From positions 12,271,441 to 12,335,440 of the forward strand of contig NC_091932.1 in the NCBI RefSeq assembly GCF_041260155.1: a DNA stretch of 64,000 nucleotides, given 5' to 3'. This DNA is from Ptychodera flava. Lineage: Eukaryota; Hemichordata; Enteropneusta; Ptychoderidae. Numbering within the stretch: position 1 is the stretch's first letter; each line of letters starts with the position of its first letter. Under the pieces are notes generated by a model. It had not been told where the DNA came from. It ran no database searches and was given only the letters and a program-made list of their open reading frames with translations. Position numbers and translations under genes: made by a program. Below, one piece after another: positions 35,644 to 46,555 of the stretch.

Positions 35644-36990
35644 TAAATGGCCGTCTTTCTTACAATAATGACAAGAAAGTGTACCGAACTGTTTGTCAGA
35701 AGGAGATTGAGACTTGGGATCTGATGATGTGGGAGTGTTACTTGAACTCTGTGAACTGTTGTCATTTTATTTCCTACTGTCCTTTGAGAAATTCTTGGAT
35801 GAAAAGGAGGAGTTGAATTTACCTGCATTGTTTCTGTATGAAAAGGACTGGGATGGTTTGCTGAGAAATGAAGATTGGTGGTCAATGAATAATCATCTGC
35901 CAAACGTGCAGCAACCTCTATTGTATCTACCTTTTGTTCATTGATAAACGTCTTGATGTCACTCCGAATGCACCTCTTAAATTCCTCAATCAAAACAAGT
36001 TGTCGTAATTTGTCATAATTCTGACTGACCTTTTCCGAAGAACACCAACGGTCGAACAGTTGTTCTTTTGTCCGAGCGAATTCAACATAAGTTTGATCCT
36101 TCACCTTCTCGCAATCCCTAAATTTCTGACGGTAAGCTTCAGGCACCAACTCATAGCCCTTGAGAATTAATTCCTTCACAGAATCATAATTTGAAGCCTG
36201 CTCTACTGACAACTGAATGTAAATTTCTCTGGCTTTACCCACCAAAGCACTCTGCAAAAGCATAGACCAGGACTCCTTAGGCCAATTCAGACTCTGAGCA
36301 ATTTTCTCAAAATGAAGGAAATATTTATCAACATCCTTTTCTTGGAAAGGGGGAACTAACCTGAAATGCTTAGTGATGTCAAACTTGTCTGAAGGGAAGA
36401 ATTTTCCTGACTGTCCAAGCTCTAAACGTTTTATTTCTACCTGTAATCGCTGTTCTTCTGATCGCAATTCTTTTTCTCTCTGTCTTTCTTCCATTTCTAA
36501 TCTTTCCTGCCTTTCTTTTTCTTTCTGTCTTTCTTCCATTTGCCTTTCTTTTTCTTTCTGTCTTTCTTCATTTGCAATCTTTCCTGCCTTTCCCTTTCTT
36601 CCATTTGTAATTTTTCCTTTTCTAATTCCAATTTCTTAAGCTCCAAATCTGCCTGTATTTCTAATTCTAATTTTTTGAGTTCGAAGGAAGACTCAGGCTC
36701 ATAATCTTTTAAAGCAGACTCCTCAAAATGGCCAGGATTACTAAATGTTTTGCAATCTTGAACTGTATTTCTCGCTTGCGCATAGATCTTTTGACATCTA
36801 CTTTAAGGAAATTTGCCAGTGCTATGAGGTTGTCTTTTCTGAGGGAATTAAATATGTCCTGATCAAGGTCATCCATAAATTCGTCTGGCTTGAATTCGCC
36901 ATGATTGAATTTCGCTGAGTTCACAGTATACAGTAGTTTTGAAAAGGCTGGCAAAATGTTGTCAAACGGCTCAAAATGTTCGTCTCCCGG
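35641..36990 (-). mobile_element. Gag part of the Gmr1-like element
   Basis: A charged, coiled leader rich in Glu, Arg and Lys (about 36,400-36,600) precedes a gag-like core (FRLVPPFQEKDVDKYF, then LLQSALVGKAREIY) and a CX2CX4HX4C zinc knuckle near 35,642-35,683. Confidence 0.8.
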
Positions 36991-37001
36991 ACGAGCCCCC
37001 A
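36984..37001 (-). other. Primer binding site (tRNA-Pro)
   Basis: TGGGGGCTCGTCCGGGAG lies four bases inside the 5' LTR. It matches the tRNA-Pro primer site used by murine leukaemia viruses and several Ty3/gypsy elements at all but the last base. Confidence 0.85.
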
Positions 37002-37005
37002 ATTT

Positions 37006-37593
37006 TGTTACGTGCAGAGAAAACGAACAAAAGGGTGAACTCAGCAGTTAACGTTTAAAACAAAATTTATTACGGAAATAAATCTAATTGCTAAGTCAGG
37101 GATAGAGTACAAGCTTTAAAAGTGTACAGACTACTTATCTCAGCTGGGACGGCAAAGCTCCAGTCTCAGAGTTGTAACAGTCAGTCAGATGAATGAACAG
37201 TCCTTTGGCTTGCAGGCTTGAAGCTGCACAAAGTCCACAGTATAAATCCAGCGTTGGCAGTGAAGGTCACGAAAAGTCTTGAGAATGACTACTGCTGGAG
37301 TTTAGTAACACACAAGAGACACGATCCCAAAAGTCTGACTGGAAGCTGTGCACGTCCCTTTTATACCCATGTGCTTACATAAAGGCATATAAGAACAATC
37401 TAGAACTTTTATTGACATGCTAATTACTGTTCTAAAATTATCTCTCTTACACAACTAATTAAATTTCCAGAACATTCTGAACATGACTAATTAAATTCAA
37501 GGTTGTGAGGTCATTAAGGGCAGTGACCTTGAGAATGTTCTAGACTAATTGAACTCAGGTCATGATGAGTGTGTGAAAATGACCTACATAACA
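37006..37593 (-). repeat. 5' LTR of the Gmr1-like element
   Basis: 588-base direct repeat of 31690-32276, over 99% identical by eye. Confidence 0.95.
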
Positions 37594-38049
37594 CGTGGTG
37601 TACCATTCGCCTGTATGTATGTTATTACCGGCCCCTTATACGAGTAAGGCAGAATAGCACCGACAACCACGAATGAAATACATAAAGAGCGATTACGACA
37701 AAATTCAAAGTGGCTACGCCATGAGACAGTATAATTATTATATATAATTATCATTATAATGATTATGATTATAATTATATAATGATTATGTTGCCGTGCA
37801 TGTAACTTTCTGGATAAGTTGGTCGTTACTGTTATTGTTCAGCTGTTGTTTTGGCAAAGAGGAAATGTCACTTCAGAACTCCTGCTCATAACCAGGGCTG
37901 TCATACTAAAACATTATCTATTTTCTTTAACGATAAAATGTCCAGCAAAAATGAAACCTGTAGCTTCAATATACAGCTCATGTACCTATAGAGCGCGGCT
38001 ATAGTTTCATATCATTTAGTTGTTTTCAGTTTTTAGGGCGTTAGTGCCA
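37594..38049. other. 3' flank of gene C
   Basis: Contains the right-hand target duplication, an AT microsatellite (about 37,737-37,791, built of ATTATA/ATAATC and largely self-complementary) and the probable 3' UTR of gene C. The block near 37,920-37,985 resembles the 3' flank of gene A. No gene is seen. Confidence 0.5.
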
Positions 38050-40293
38050 CTACTGAGCAAAGACTTTAATGCAGTCATTCTCATGATCAACAACTGCCAC
38101 TCTACAGGGCACATCATTGGTCAGGGTAATGCCATGTGGTCTACAGAGTCCGTCCTCATCAATGTCGATACGTGATACGAATAGACCGTTGCTGGTGAAT
38201 TTCTGAACTCGTTGGTTTGTGACCTCAGCAATATAAATGTATCCGTTGCTATCAACCACAACACCCGAGGGCCCGCACAGGCGACCGCCATCTTTGCCAC
38301 AGCTGCCGATCGAACACAAAAACACGCAGTCTGGACTGATCACCCATATGCGACAATTGTAAAAATCTGAAACAAATACCATCCCCTGGTGGTTTACAGC
38401 TAAATATGCTGGTCCTCTGAAATGCCCATGCTTGGTGCCGTACTTTCCAAAGGATCTTATGTGCCTGCCATCCTGTGTGAACTTTCGGACACAGTGACTG
38501 TTTTCCTTGTCTGTTCCTGCAATCTTTCCATCCCAGTCTGTGACATAAACAGTGTCATCTAGAGGACTGATTGCAATTCCATGAGGGTATTTCAGTTCTG
38601 CCTGACCAAAGGATCGACATAATTGTCCTTTGTCATCACTTACAATCACTTGGATGTTGCCTAGATCTGTCATGAAGTATTCATCTTCAGTTGATATTGC
38701 TATACCACAAGGATTGAACAGGTTCTCGAAATCCGTGACTGTAAAGGCAGACTTGCAATTGCCATCTGTGTCAATTATTTGAACTCTGCTGTTGGTTGTG
38801 TCACATGTGACCAAATCTCCTTGTCGGTTAGTGGCTATACCCATTGGACTACTGAACTGACTCTTGTCCTTCCCCTTTGTACCAATATTTCTTACGAATC
38901 CTTTCTTCACTGAAATACCAAAAGGTGCTCCTGGTACAAGTTGTCCTGCAATTGCTACTGTCACCCGATATGTACCTTCTACTCGACCACGTACAGTAGC
39001 CCTGTGTGTTCCATCTCTGTTGTCCCAGACTCTGAGATCTTCCCATGACCCCTCTCGTATTGCTAACTTTGCCGTCACTTCTTCGTATGGTATGACTAAT
39101 TTTCCCGTGCCGTCCCTGGTCTTGATGATGATGTCAAATGAGCCCCCAGTGAAAATCTGTTTAGGAATATTTTCAACCGAACAGTTCTGCACACTCACTT
39201 TTGATTGCAGCATTCCCAGTATGTCATGCTCTCTGATGTCGCACATCGCCTTGAATCTGACAATGTCTGGTGGTTTCACCTCTGTTGTTTTTGCCGTGGC
39301 CAATTTTTCGATACGGTTCACCATCTCTTCCTGTGAAGTCAGGAGCTGTAAGGCACTACCATGCTGTATCACTGTTTCAATGTGGCTGCATACACTGGAG
39401 ATGTTACCACGTGTGAATTCTAAGTCATGAACTTGCACCTCAGCTTGTTTTAGTTTTGTAGCATAATCTGTTTTTAACTCCTCAACCAGTCTTTGCTGTT
39501 CCCTTTTTATCATTCTGATCATCTCGTCTGATGTCCGTCTTATCCTCTCTTCTTCTTCACGACAGTATTTTCTCAACTTGTCCATGTTGTCACCCGCCAT
39601 ACCTTTACTTGCCTCGCATTTCTCTTCTTTTTCTCTCACTTTTGTCAGCATTTCTCTCAACTTCTTGGCGTAGTCTTCGGCTGCATCCTGCAGGTTTCTA
39701 TGGGAACACCTAGGAACGCGATGTTCAACGACAGTGCATTCTAAACAGACTGGAACTTGGCAAGTGTCGCAGTAAAACTTGATCTCTCTCTCGGGGTGAT
39801 ATTTGCAGTAAACCCTTGAGTCAAGCCGAACGTCCGATAAGCTCGCTTTATTGTACTCATTGTATGTAAGAATTCGGTGGTTTCTGGTTGCTGGGACAAT
39901 TTTGTGAGGCTTTGTGCATGATTGGCAGAAATCTAAACTACAATCGAGACATCTGTGAGAAGCGACGTTTTCTTCACAACCTTCACAGACTCCAGGTACT
40001 TCACATCGATCAGGCGTTCCTTGACATACGATATCGATCAGAGAGCTGATAAAAAAGCTACTCTTCAAATGCTTCACGCCATCAGCAGACAGTGGACATG
40101 GTGTGTAACAAGTTGGACAAATCACCTCTGTTTCCTTTCCCACACAGGTCGTTAGGCACCCACTACAAAACGTGTGGTGGCATGGCAGAATCTTGGGGGC
40201 CGTGTACCGTTGAAGGCAAATTGTACAGGAAAGGTACTCTTCGCGAATTTGACTGGTAATTTTCTGCGAGTGGGCACGGGTTATCTTTGCCAT
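38050..40293 (-). CDS. TRIM-NHL protein, copy C
   Basis: This encodes a 747-residue protein with RING (Cys23, Cys26, Cys38, His40, Cys43, Cys46, Cys59, Cys62), B-box 1 (GVCEGCEENVASHRC), B-box 2 (CDTCQVPVCLECTVVEH), coiled coil, filamin-type Ig domain (DNRDGTHRATVRGRVEG) and an NHL propeller. Compared with A and B it is the most diverged, especially in the RING loop (RYTAPKILPCHH), the coiled coil and the first NHL blade. The start ATG (ATCATGG) again lies 27 bases after a splice acceptor. The expected role is a cytoplasmic RING E3 ligase with substrate or RNA binding through NHL. It is the unit closest to USP14, about 6 kb from that gene's 3' end and on the same strand. Its 3' flank holds the young LTR element. 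Confidence 0.93.
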   Translation of the reverse strand: MAKITRAHSQKITSQIREEYLSCTICLQRYTAPKILPCHHTFCSGCLTTCVGKETEVICPTCYTPCPLSADGVKHLKSSFFISSLIDIVCQGTPDRCEVPGVCEGCEENVASHRCLDCSLDFCQSCTKPHKIVPATRNHRILTYNEYNKASLSDVRLDSRVYCKYHPEREIKFYCDTCQVPVCLECTVVEHRVPRCSHRNLQDAAEDYAKKLREMLTKVREKEEKCEASKGMAGDNMDKLRKYCREEEERIRRTSDEMIRMIKREQQRLVEELKTDYATKLKQAEVQVHDLEFTRGNISSVCSHIETVIQHGSALQLLTSQEEMVNRIEKLATAKTTEVKPPDIVRFKAMCDIREHDILGMLQSKVSVQNCSVENIPKQIFTGGSFDIIIKTRDGTGKLVIPYEEVTAKLAIREGSWEDLRVWDNRDGTHRATVRGRVEGTYRVTVAIAGQLVPGAPFGISVKKGFVRNIGTKGKDKSQFSSPMGIATNRQGDLVTCDTTNSRVQIIDTDGNCKSAFTVTDFENLFNPCGIAISTEDEYFMTDLGNIQVIVSDDKGQLCRSFGQAELKYPHGIAISPLDDTVYVTDWDGKIAGTDKENSHCVRKFTQDGRHIRSFGKYGTKHGHFRGPAYLAVNHQGMVFVSDFYNCRIWVISPDCVFLCSIGSCGKDGGRLCGPSGVVVDSNGYIYIAEVTNQRVQKFTSNGLFVSRIDIDEDGLCRPHGITLTNDVPCRVAVVDHENDCIKVFAQ

Positions 40294-40322
40294 GATCACA
40301 GTTGAAGATTTAACCACCGCCT
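40294..40322 (-). promoter_or_regulatory. 5' UTR and splice acceptor of gene C
   Basis: Minus-strand CTTTTTAG ends at 40321 and is followed by 27 leader bases, the same spacing as in A and B although the leader sequence itself has changed. Confidence 0.65.
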
Positions 40323-43300
40323 AAAAAGAATGAAAACAAGAATTGTGTGTTTAAGTTGAGGCATTAAGCATTCAATTTACTATCAAAAGTTTCATATTCG
40401 AAAAATATACTAATGAGGAAGCGTTGATCTCAAAGATTTACGATGACAACAAGGGGTCGTTAACAGGACAATATATCATGTAACACGAGACATGACGAGA
40501 TATTTTGTGCTAATAGGGTTTTAGGGATAACAAAGGACAAACTGTTCACAACCTTCCGTGGTTGTAACAAGTTCAAGTAGTTATTTACATTGATACCTTG
40601 CTGTCAGACAAAGATTTAGATTAGCTTGTTTTACAGGACAGGCAGCCGACCGGACATTCATTGAAATTTTGCCACGCCTATTTCCTCCATACTGTTCCTA
40701 CAAAGTTTTGTGTAATATGATGTTTTCTAAATTTGCCGATGAAAACATTATGAAAATTAAACAGTCAAATGAGACATATTTTGCATTTCCAAGTCCTCTT
40801 AAAAACGAGACATTTAGATTTTGTTGGTAAAATATACAAAAACAGATAATTGTGTTACACGGGGTCAAAATATATGTGAATTATCAAAATACTTTTCTCA
40901 ACATCTTTTCAAAAGTGACACAGATTTTTCATTAATGACAATATTCATTTGTTCACCTTGGATGTCTGCATCTTTTAGGTTTTGACGAGATCAAACAAAT
41001 AATATACCTTTCGTTTTACCTTCCTTGATGACCATGCATTTATTTCGAGTCCAAATATTTCGCAACATGACCACATTTTAGGGTGCTTCAACACGAGAAA
41101 CCAAAATCCTCGACGTAAGGGTAGTATTATCATTAGCATACATATCTATCTGAGGTTTGCGATAAGTAATTGAAAAAAATAGTAAAGTTGTAATACAGCT
41201 CACCGTTTCCCTTCGGAAAATAGCTAGCGAGAGGTTGTCGGGATACAGAAACAGTGTACAGGTTCATAGTCTTCAAAGATAATACCGTTTATTTCTTATA
41301 CGTGGATGTTACATACTGTATTATCTTCTCTTGTCTACCTGCTTCCCTCTACCTTCTGTGTCTGTGTTCGTAAAGATACCTTCCATATACAACTTGCGTA
41401 GTGGTTATTTACATACAATGAATCAGCTCATCATTAGTGTCCCTTCCCTAGTGATGACATATTTATGGCCAAGATTCGTGTCAGTAGCCAACACCATAAA
41501 TTGACACAATTGTTTGACTTCCTCACATCCCTTTCGTACATCGTTCACAATTCTGAACCTGACCCTTGTGCAGAATTGACGTCACAGTGGATTGACCTCT
41601 GTAACAGTACTTGTCCTGTTATTGATGCCTGAAACATACCAATAGTCACGATATTATAAAAGCAATTTAAAACTGTTTAACCCTTTCCTTGCTAGTCCTT
41701 ATATGGCAGTTTTAAGAAGAATAGTCTGTGACCAACACGATCGGATGCCTCGAGCAAATCAGTCATAAAGTTGTTTGGCAAGAATGGTGTCTTCGCAAAC
41801 CGGACTGTGTCCCGTGAAGGAAACCTTAAAGGACCAAAAGTCATAAAACTACCATTGTTTTGACTTTTACATAACTTTTAAAATGGCAGGTAAAACTGAA
41901 ATTGGTCATAATTGGACGTTTTGTTTATGCTGGCAGAGCGGTTATGATAATAGGGACAACTCTGCACGCTTAAAAATTTCAGTAAAAACTACATCGGTGA
42001 TACTTAAAGTAGACACCTTTTATTGTTGAGAGATTTTGAACTGGCCGATGAGTAGCAGTTTTGTCGATATCTGTTGATCTGCCATCTACCAAAGTATATT
42101 TACAAGTCAACAGTATGGTTAGGACCCTGTAAATAATGGCCCTCCAAGTTTGTCATTGAGATCTTCAGATATAAAGAAAGTTTGGATTGATATTGTCACT
42201 AAATGAAATATTTAATTTTTTGAAACAATAGAGAAACAGCGGTCGAATGCTTTAGCAAGCCCAATAAAAATCAGTAACGAGCTTTCCGTTAAACTTCATC
42301 GGAATATGTGTTGTTTCTTTGGTTACACGATATTCGTAGCCGATTTTAGTCGGAAAACGATAAAATAACCTCTGATTTATCACTGTAGTATAAGTCAGAA
42401 GTGAAAGAATGAGAACGATGCGTCTAACAGGAATGACAATATGGCAATCTAACTTATTTTTCAAGGAATTAAAGATAGCTCTTTTTCCCTGCTCAAAATG
42501 AGACAATAACTTCAGTTTTAAGAACTATAAAATATGTATATGTTATCCTCCAGACGTGAAATTGACTTTTTCCACTGTGTGCAGTAATACTTTTCAAGCC
42601 AAGCGAAATCAACAACAACAACAACAAAAGCGACTAATGTGGTGACTTCAGATCGACTTGAATGTGGATAAAGACATAGTATGCTTGAGTCTCATGGCGT
42701 GAATCTACTAACTTGCAATTGTCAGAGATAATAACCGGGTTGGTTCATAAAGGTTCAACTGTACCATTAACATGATAATCACTAAAAATCTAGCAGCCAC
42801 CTCACTCTGTCTGTAAAACTGACGGTGCTCATAAAAATAAGCTTTTCTATAGTAAAGTTATACCCTATACCTAACTTATTCATCGGTCAATATGTCGCAC
42901 CAATACCAAAGGATGAAGTCATATTCGTAAAATATTTCTGCATAAAAATATTTAGTATCAGCTTGTAGGCGTTCGATATTCATGAAATGTTAGCAGTGAT
43001 ATTCGGCGATCAGTATATACAGTTAGATAAAACTGAAATTTGGTGACATCACGGTTTCACGCGTAGATGGCCACGTAGGCCAAGCCGTTTTTAAAACTTC
43101 TACGGAAGACCACGTATCCTGTTAAGTTATAATTATGATTATACTTTTTTTATCAAAGTGTTTCTATTGTTATAATAATATGTATTACTAGTAAAGGCAC
43201 TTAAATGAAGCTATGTAGATATGTCAACATGGACATCTGAAATGTAGCAAGGTCGAAAAATGATACTGACGTTAATTGAAGGCAGAATGCGCCTCTGGCA

Positions 43301-44100
43301 AACTTATGTATTTGAAAACTCACTTTTTTCAATGCTTTTCTGGTCTACTTCTTGTATTGGGGGTGCTCATTTTAAAGCTCTTGGAGTAAGAACAATTTTA
43401 ACCGTATGAATTTCAAAAATCGAAAATTTTATACTTCCTGATAGAGTTAACACAGGGAGGGTGGCATTTCAAATTTCAAATAATGTTACGTAATTTGTCT
43501 CTCCGTACCAAACTTTGCGCGGTGACCCCCGATTTTTATTGTTGATTTGGTAAGAGGATGGATGAATGTTTCATCGAGGAAAGTTTGAGCAAAATTTTAA
43601 GTCTTTCCATTTTAAGACGCAAACTACCTTAATCAATCTCAAGATACCAGTTTCGCCACCAAATATTACTCTTCCCAGTTTCTCCTGTCGGGAATGTCTA
43701 TGATGAGGTGTACAGGAATACGACAGCTGGAAATGTGACGAATTAATATGAAAAGGTTTATTGCAGAGAACAAAATGTACAAGGCAGGAAACTGTTTCTG
43801 CCAGTGTCATATTTTGTCTTCTAAAAAGGTGTCATTCCCTGAACAACCATATACCAATTTAGGAAATTCAGGATGTCCAAATGATGAGATCAAAAAAGGC
43901 AATATAAGGTTTTCTGAAGTTATATTAACGAGCTTTCAATCTTTTGCAATGGTCACGTCAGCACTGCTAATTAAATGCACACATACACTGTCATCGCAGT
44001 CAGGCATACTCATTACTTCCCTTATCAGCAAATGGGATGTAAACTTTGGTTTCGTTAAGTTAGTCAGAGCTATTTTGATGTAAATATAACAATAGCAGCA
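40323..44100. repeat. Duplicated 5' flank of unit C
   Basis: No gene is supported. Positions 42,600-44,100 are collinear with 1,350-2,560 (shared blocks: AAC run, 'CACCAATACC', 'CTGAAATTTGGTGACATCA', 'GTGTCATTCCCTGAAC', 'CAGTCAGGCA'). A shorter match runs to 15,950-16,160 and 26,400-26,560. Positions 40,330-42,540 show only weak similarity to other units. Confidence 0.6.
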
Positions 44101-46406
44101 ACAGACCATCAATCAATATTTTATTCCCCTTTCAAAACTCTCCCACGAACGGGATGATTTTCAAAAATGGTTTGTTGGAGTGTGGGCATATCAGTTTACT
44201 CAGTGTAGAAGTTGTCTGCTGAGTTTGGTGGATTTCTTATCAGTCTTCATGCTGGGCAATCACCCAATTTTGTGTGACAAATATATCTACTTTAATAGCT
44301 GTAATATACAAAAGAAACTCAACTCCTTGCCCTTGTAGTTGCTGAGATACAAAAAGGTCAAAGGTCATCCCAAAGTTTTGGAAGGACAAATTTGACAAAG
44401 TACTTGTCCATTTGAGCTGAAATGTCCTGTTGGTTCCAGTGAAGATTATTAGTGAACATTATTTCATGGTTATCGTACATTTTTCATAAAATATGACACG
44501 GCTACAAAACCATGCAACTGATTGAAACTGCTTTCACAAACCTGCAACCACTTGCAAAATGTTAGTTCTAATGGGATATTGGTTTTGGAGATTTTGTAGA
44601 TTAAATTGAAATTTTTGAAAAATCCAAGATGGCAGCTAAGCTCATGTGACCACTCAGAGTTTCATTTAAAAATTTTAGTTAGCTGAGAGGCAGCATGCTA
44701 CACAAGAAATTTGAAGCGGATTTGCCTTGTTTATTGTGAAGATTGAGGGTTTTGACAAAAACCAATATGGTCTCCAATTCATGTGATCAATTGAAGTCCC
44801 AGTGTAACATGCACTAGTCCTCCCTACCCCACCAAAAGGTGTGTATCTGTAGAGATAAGAGCGGTAGTTTCTGAGATTAAAAGTGACAAAAACATTATGG
44901 TAGAATTATAAAGAAGCGGCATGAACGAAATCAATAGGGGCCTTCGCCCAGTTGGCTTGGGCCCACCCCTAGTAGAATGGCAGTGGGTAAAAGAACTCTG
45001 TGCACATCAGAATGGCTTGAGTGAAATGCGCATGTCCCTTCATTATAGTACAAGATGGTTTGTCACTTTAGACAGATTTCTTCTGACGCAATGTAACATT
45101 CAAATCCATGTTCAATGCTGGACACCACTGACATTGACGCTGACAAAAAACAGACCTTGTGCTGTTATCATTGCCATTCAGTCATTCTTCCAGCTCAGAC
45201 TTGGGATTATTTCTATGCAAATTCATCTTTTCACCACCAAACTGTCTTAAATTCCCATTGTTTTTATGGATTAACCTATATACTGGGATTAGGGATGAAA
45301 GTGTTGAACAAACATCAGTATGCAGACATTGAGAAGAAATGAGGCTGTTTAATGTCAATGAACACTGATGGAATTTTATTCAAAAAAATTCAATGTGCCG
45401 TCAAGATATTTGCAATGTCTTTGCATTCTCATTATTTAAGCCTTCATCTTACGGAAGCAGCTAATTTGCAAATGGAAAAAAAAATTAAAAAAGACGATAG
45501 AATGCAAAAGATGCCCATTTTTTTATATCTGATTTCAGTTGTTTCTTGATGCAAGTGACAAACACTTCACAATATCGTAAACAGACATTAAGGATACCAA
45601 ATTCATATTTCTCTTTGGCAAACCATACATCCAGGATACTGTAAATCTCCTTGGTTTTCATCAATATATTTCTGAAGGCAGTGTACTCCTGTCAGTATTT
45701 CTTTGTCAATATATGTAACGGTGTGCCCTATAGTATTTCAGATTCCTGAACTCCAGGAGTAAAATTCTGGAGTTTCTTCAATGCCCTTGAATCACCCTGT
45801 TGCCAATACATGTAATGTGCAAGTCGTACGATTCAAAGAGAGCCCTCTTGAGTCGATGGCATGTTATGTTGACATGGTGGGCACACACAGACAACTATCA
45901 ACAGTTTGTAAATTTTGTGGTAGCAATGCCCATAGATAACCACAGCTATTGACAAATCGATACAAGCTCTGTTCACTCCAAATATTTTTTGTTTGACATG
46001 ACACCTTTATTTCCAAAGCTGTTCAGTTTAACCTTATTGATTTTGCTTGGTGAAGGTGGATCAGGACACATCAAATAGAATGAATGATGGGTTTATGGTA
46101 CTGCAAGGTAGGTGAAGCAATATGTGAGAGCACACTTCAGTGTGTATTGGCATTTATGCACAGTCATGAACTGTCTACATAATAATCTTGATAAAATACT
46201 CTTATGCATGTTGGGCATCTGGACACTTGTCTCTGTTCAAGGAAGTTATAAATGTTTGTCAGGCTCATTTGGTAACTCTTTTCATTAATACATGGCGCTT
46301 GATATCGATTGCAGGAATAGGACGAGATAAGATTTCCGGAGGATCTCTTGAAATGCCATGTCTTTATCCATGGTGTAGTTTCTATCAGAAATCCTCGCAA
46401 ACAAAA
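44101..46406. other. Array edge and probable USP14 3' UTR
   Basis: No gene is supported. The duplicated flank ends near 44,100. Positions 44,130-44,980 read like an old repeat (phrases 'AATCCAAGATGGCAGC' and a closing hairpin GGGGCC...GGGCCC at about 44,937-44,972). The part right of about 45,300 probably includes the 3' UTR of USP14. The open frame at 44,921-45,250 has no recognisable domain. Confidence 0.4.
46006..46011 (-). terminator. Candidate poly(A) signal for USP14
   Basis: AATAAA on the minus strand about 400 bases past the stop codon. Another lies at 45375-45380. Which one is used cannot be told from sequence. Confidence 0.3.
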
Positions 46407-46555
46407 TTAAGCTGATTCCTCCAGTTGTTTTTCAAGTCGTTTTGGACCATAGATGAGTACATACGCACAGTGCCAGTCTCCGCCGCCGGATAGCCGGAGG
46501 ATATCTTCAAGTGTAACCATGGAGATTTTGTCGTCATCGCATTTGAACCATTCAT
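46407..46555 (-). CDS. USP14 coding exon 13 (catalytic Asp, stop)
   Basis: Encodes EWFKCDDDKISMV, EDILRLSGGGDWHCAYVLIY, then a short charged tail ending EESA and TAA. Confidence 0.95.

Larger units (their letters stand above)
31690..37593 (-). mobile_element. Gmr1-like Ty3/gypsy LTR retrotransposon, young but broken
   Basis: The element reads on the minus strand. Two LTRs of 587 and 588 bases start TGTTACG and end ATAACA, and the 4-base target duplication CGTG lies at 31686-31689 and 37594-37597. A primer site complementary to tRNA-Pro follows the 5' LTR, and a purine tract precedes the 3' LTR. Recognisable parts in order are gag with a CCHC knuckle, aspartic protease (DTGAS), integrase, and then RT-start and RNase H-side sequence. 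Integrase upstream of RNase H is the order of Gmr1-like elements and opposite to most Ty3/gypsy. The LTRs differ by about four substitutions and one single-base indel, so the insertion is recent. The body is broken (several breaks), so the copy was probably moved by proteins from an intact relative. It lies in the 3' flank of gene C on the same strand. Confidence 0.93.

Noticed and set aside
44921-45250. 109-codon plus-strand frame
   Set aside because: No recognisable domain, lies in a repeat-like segment with a hairpin, and no splice or promoter context.
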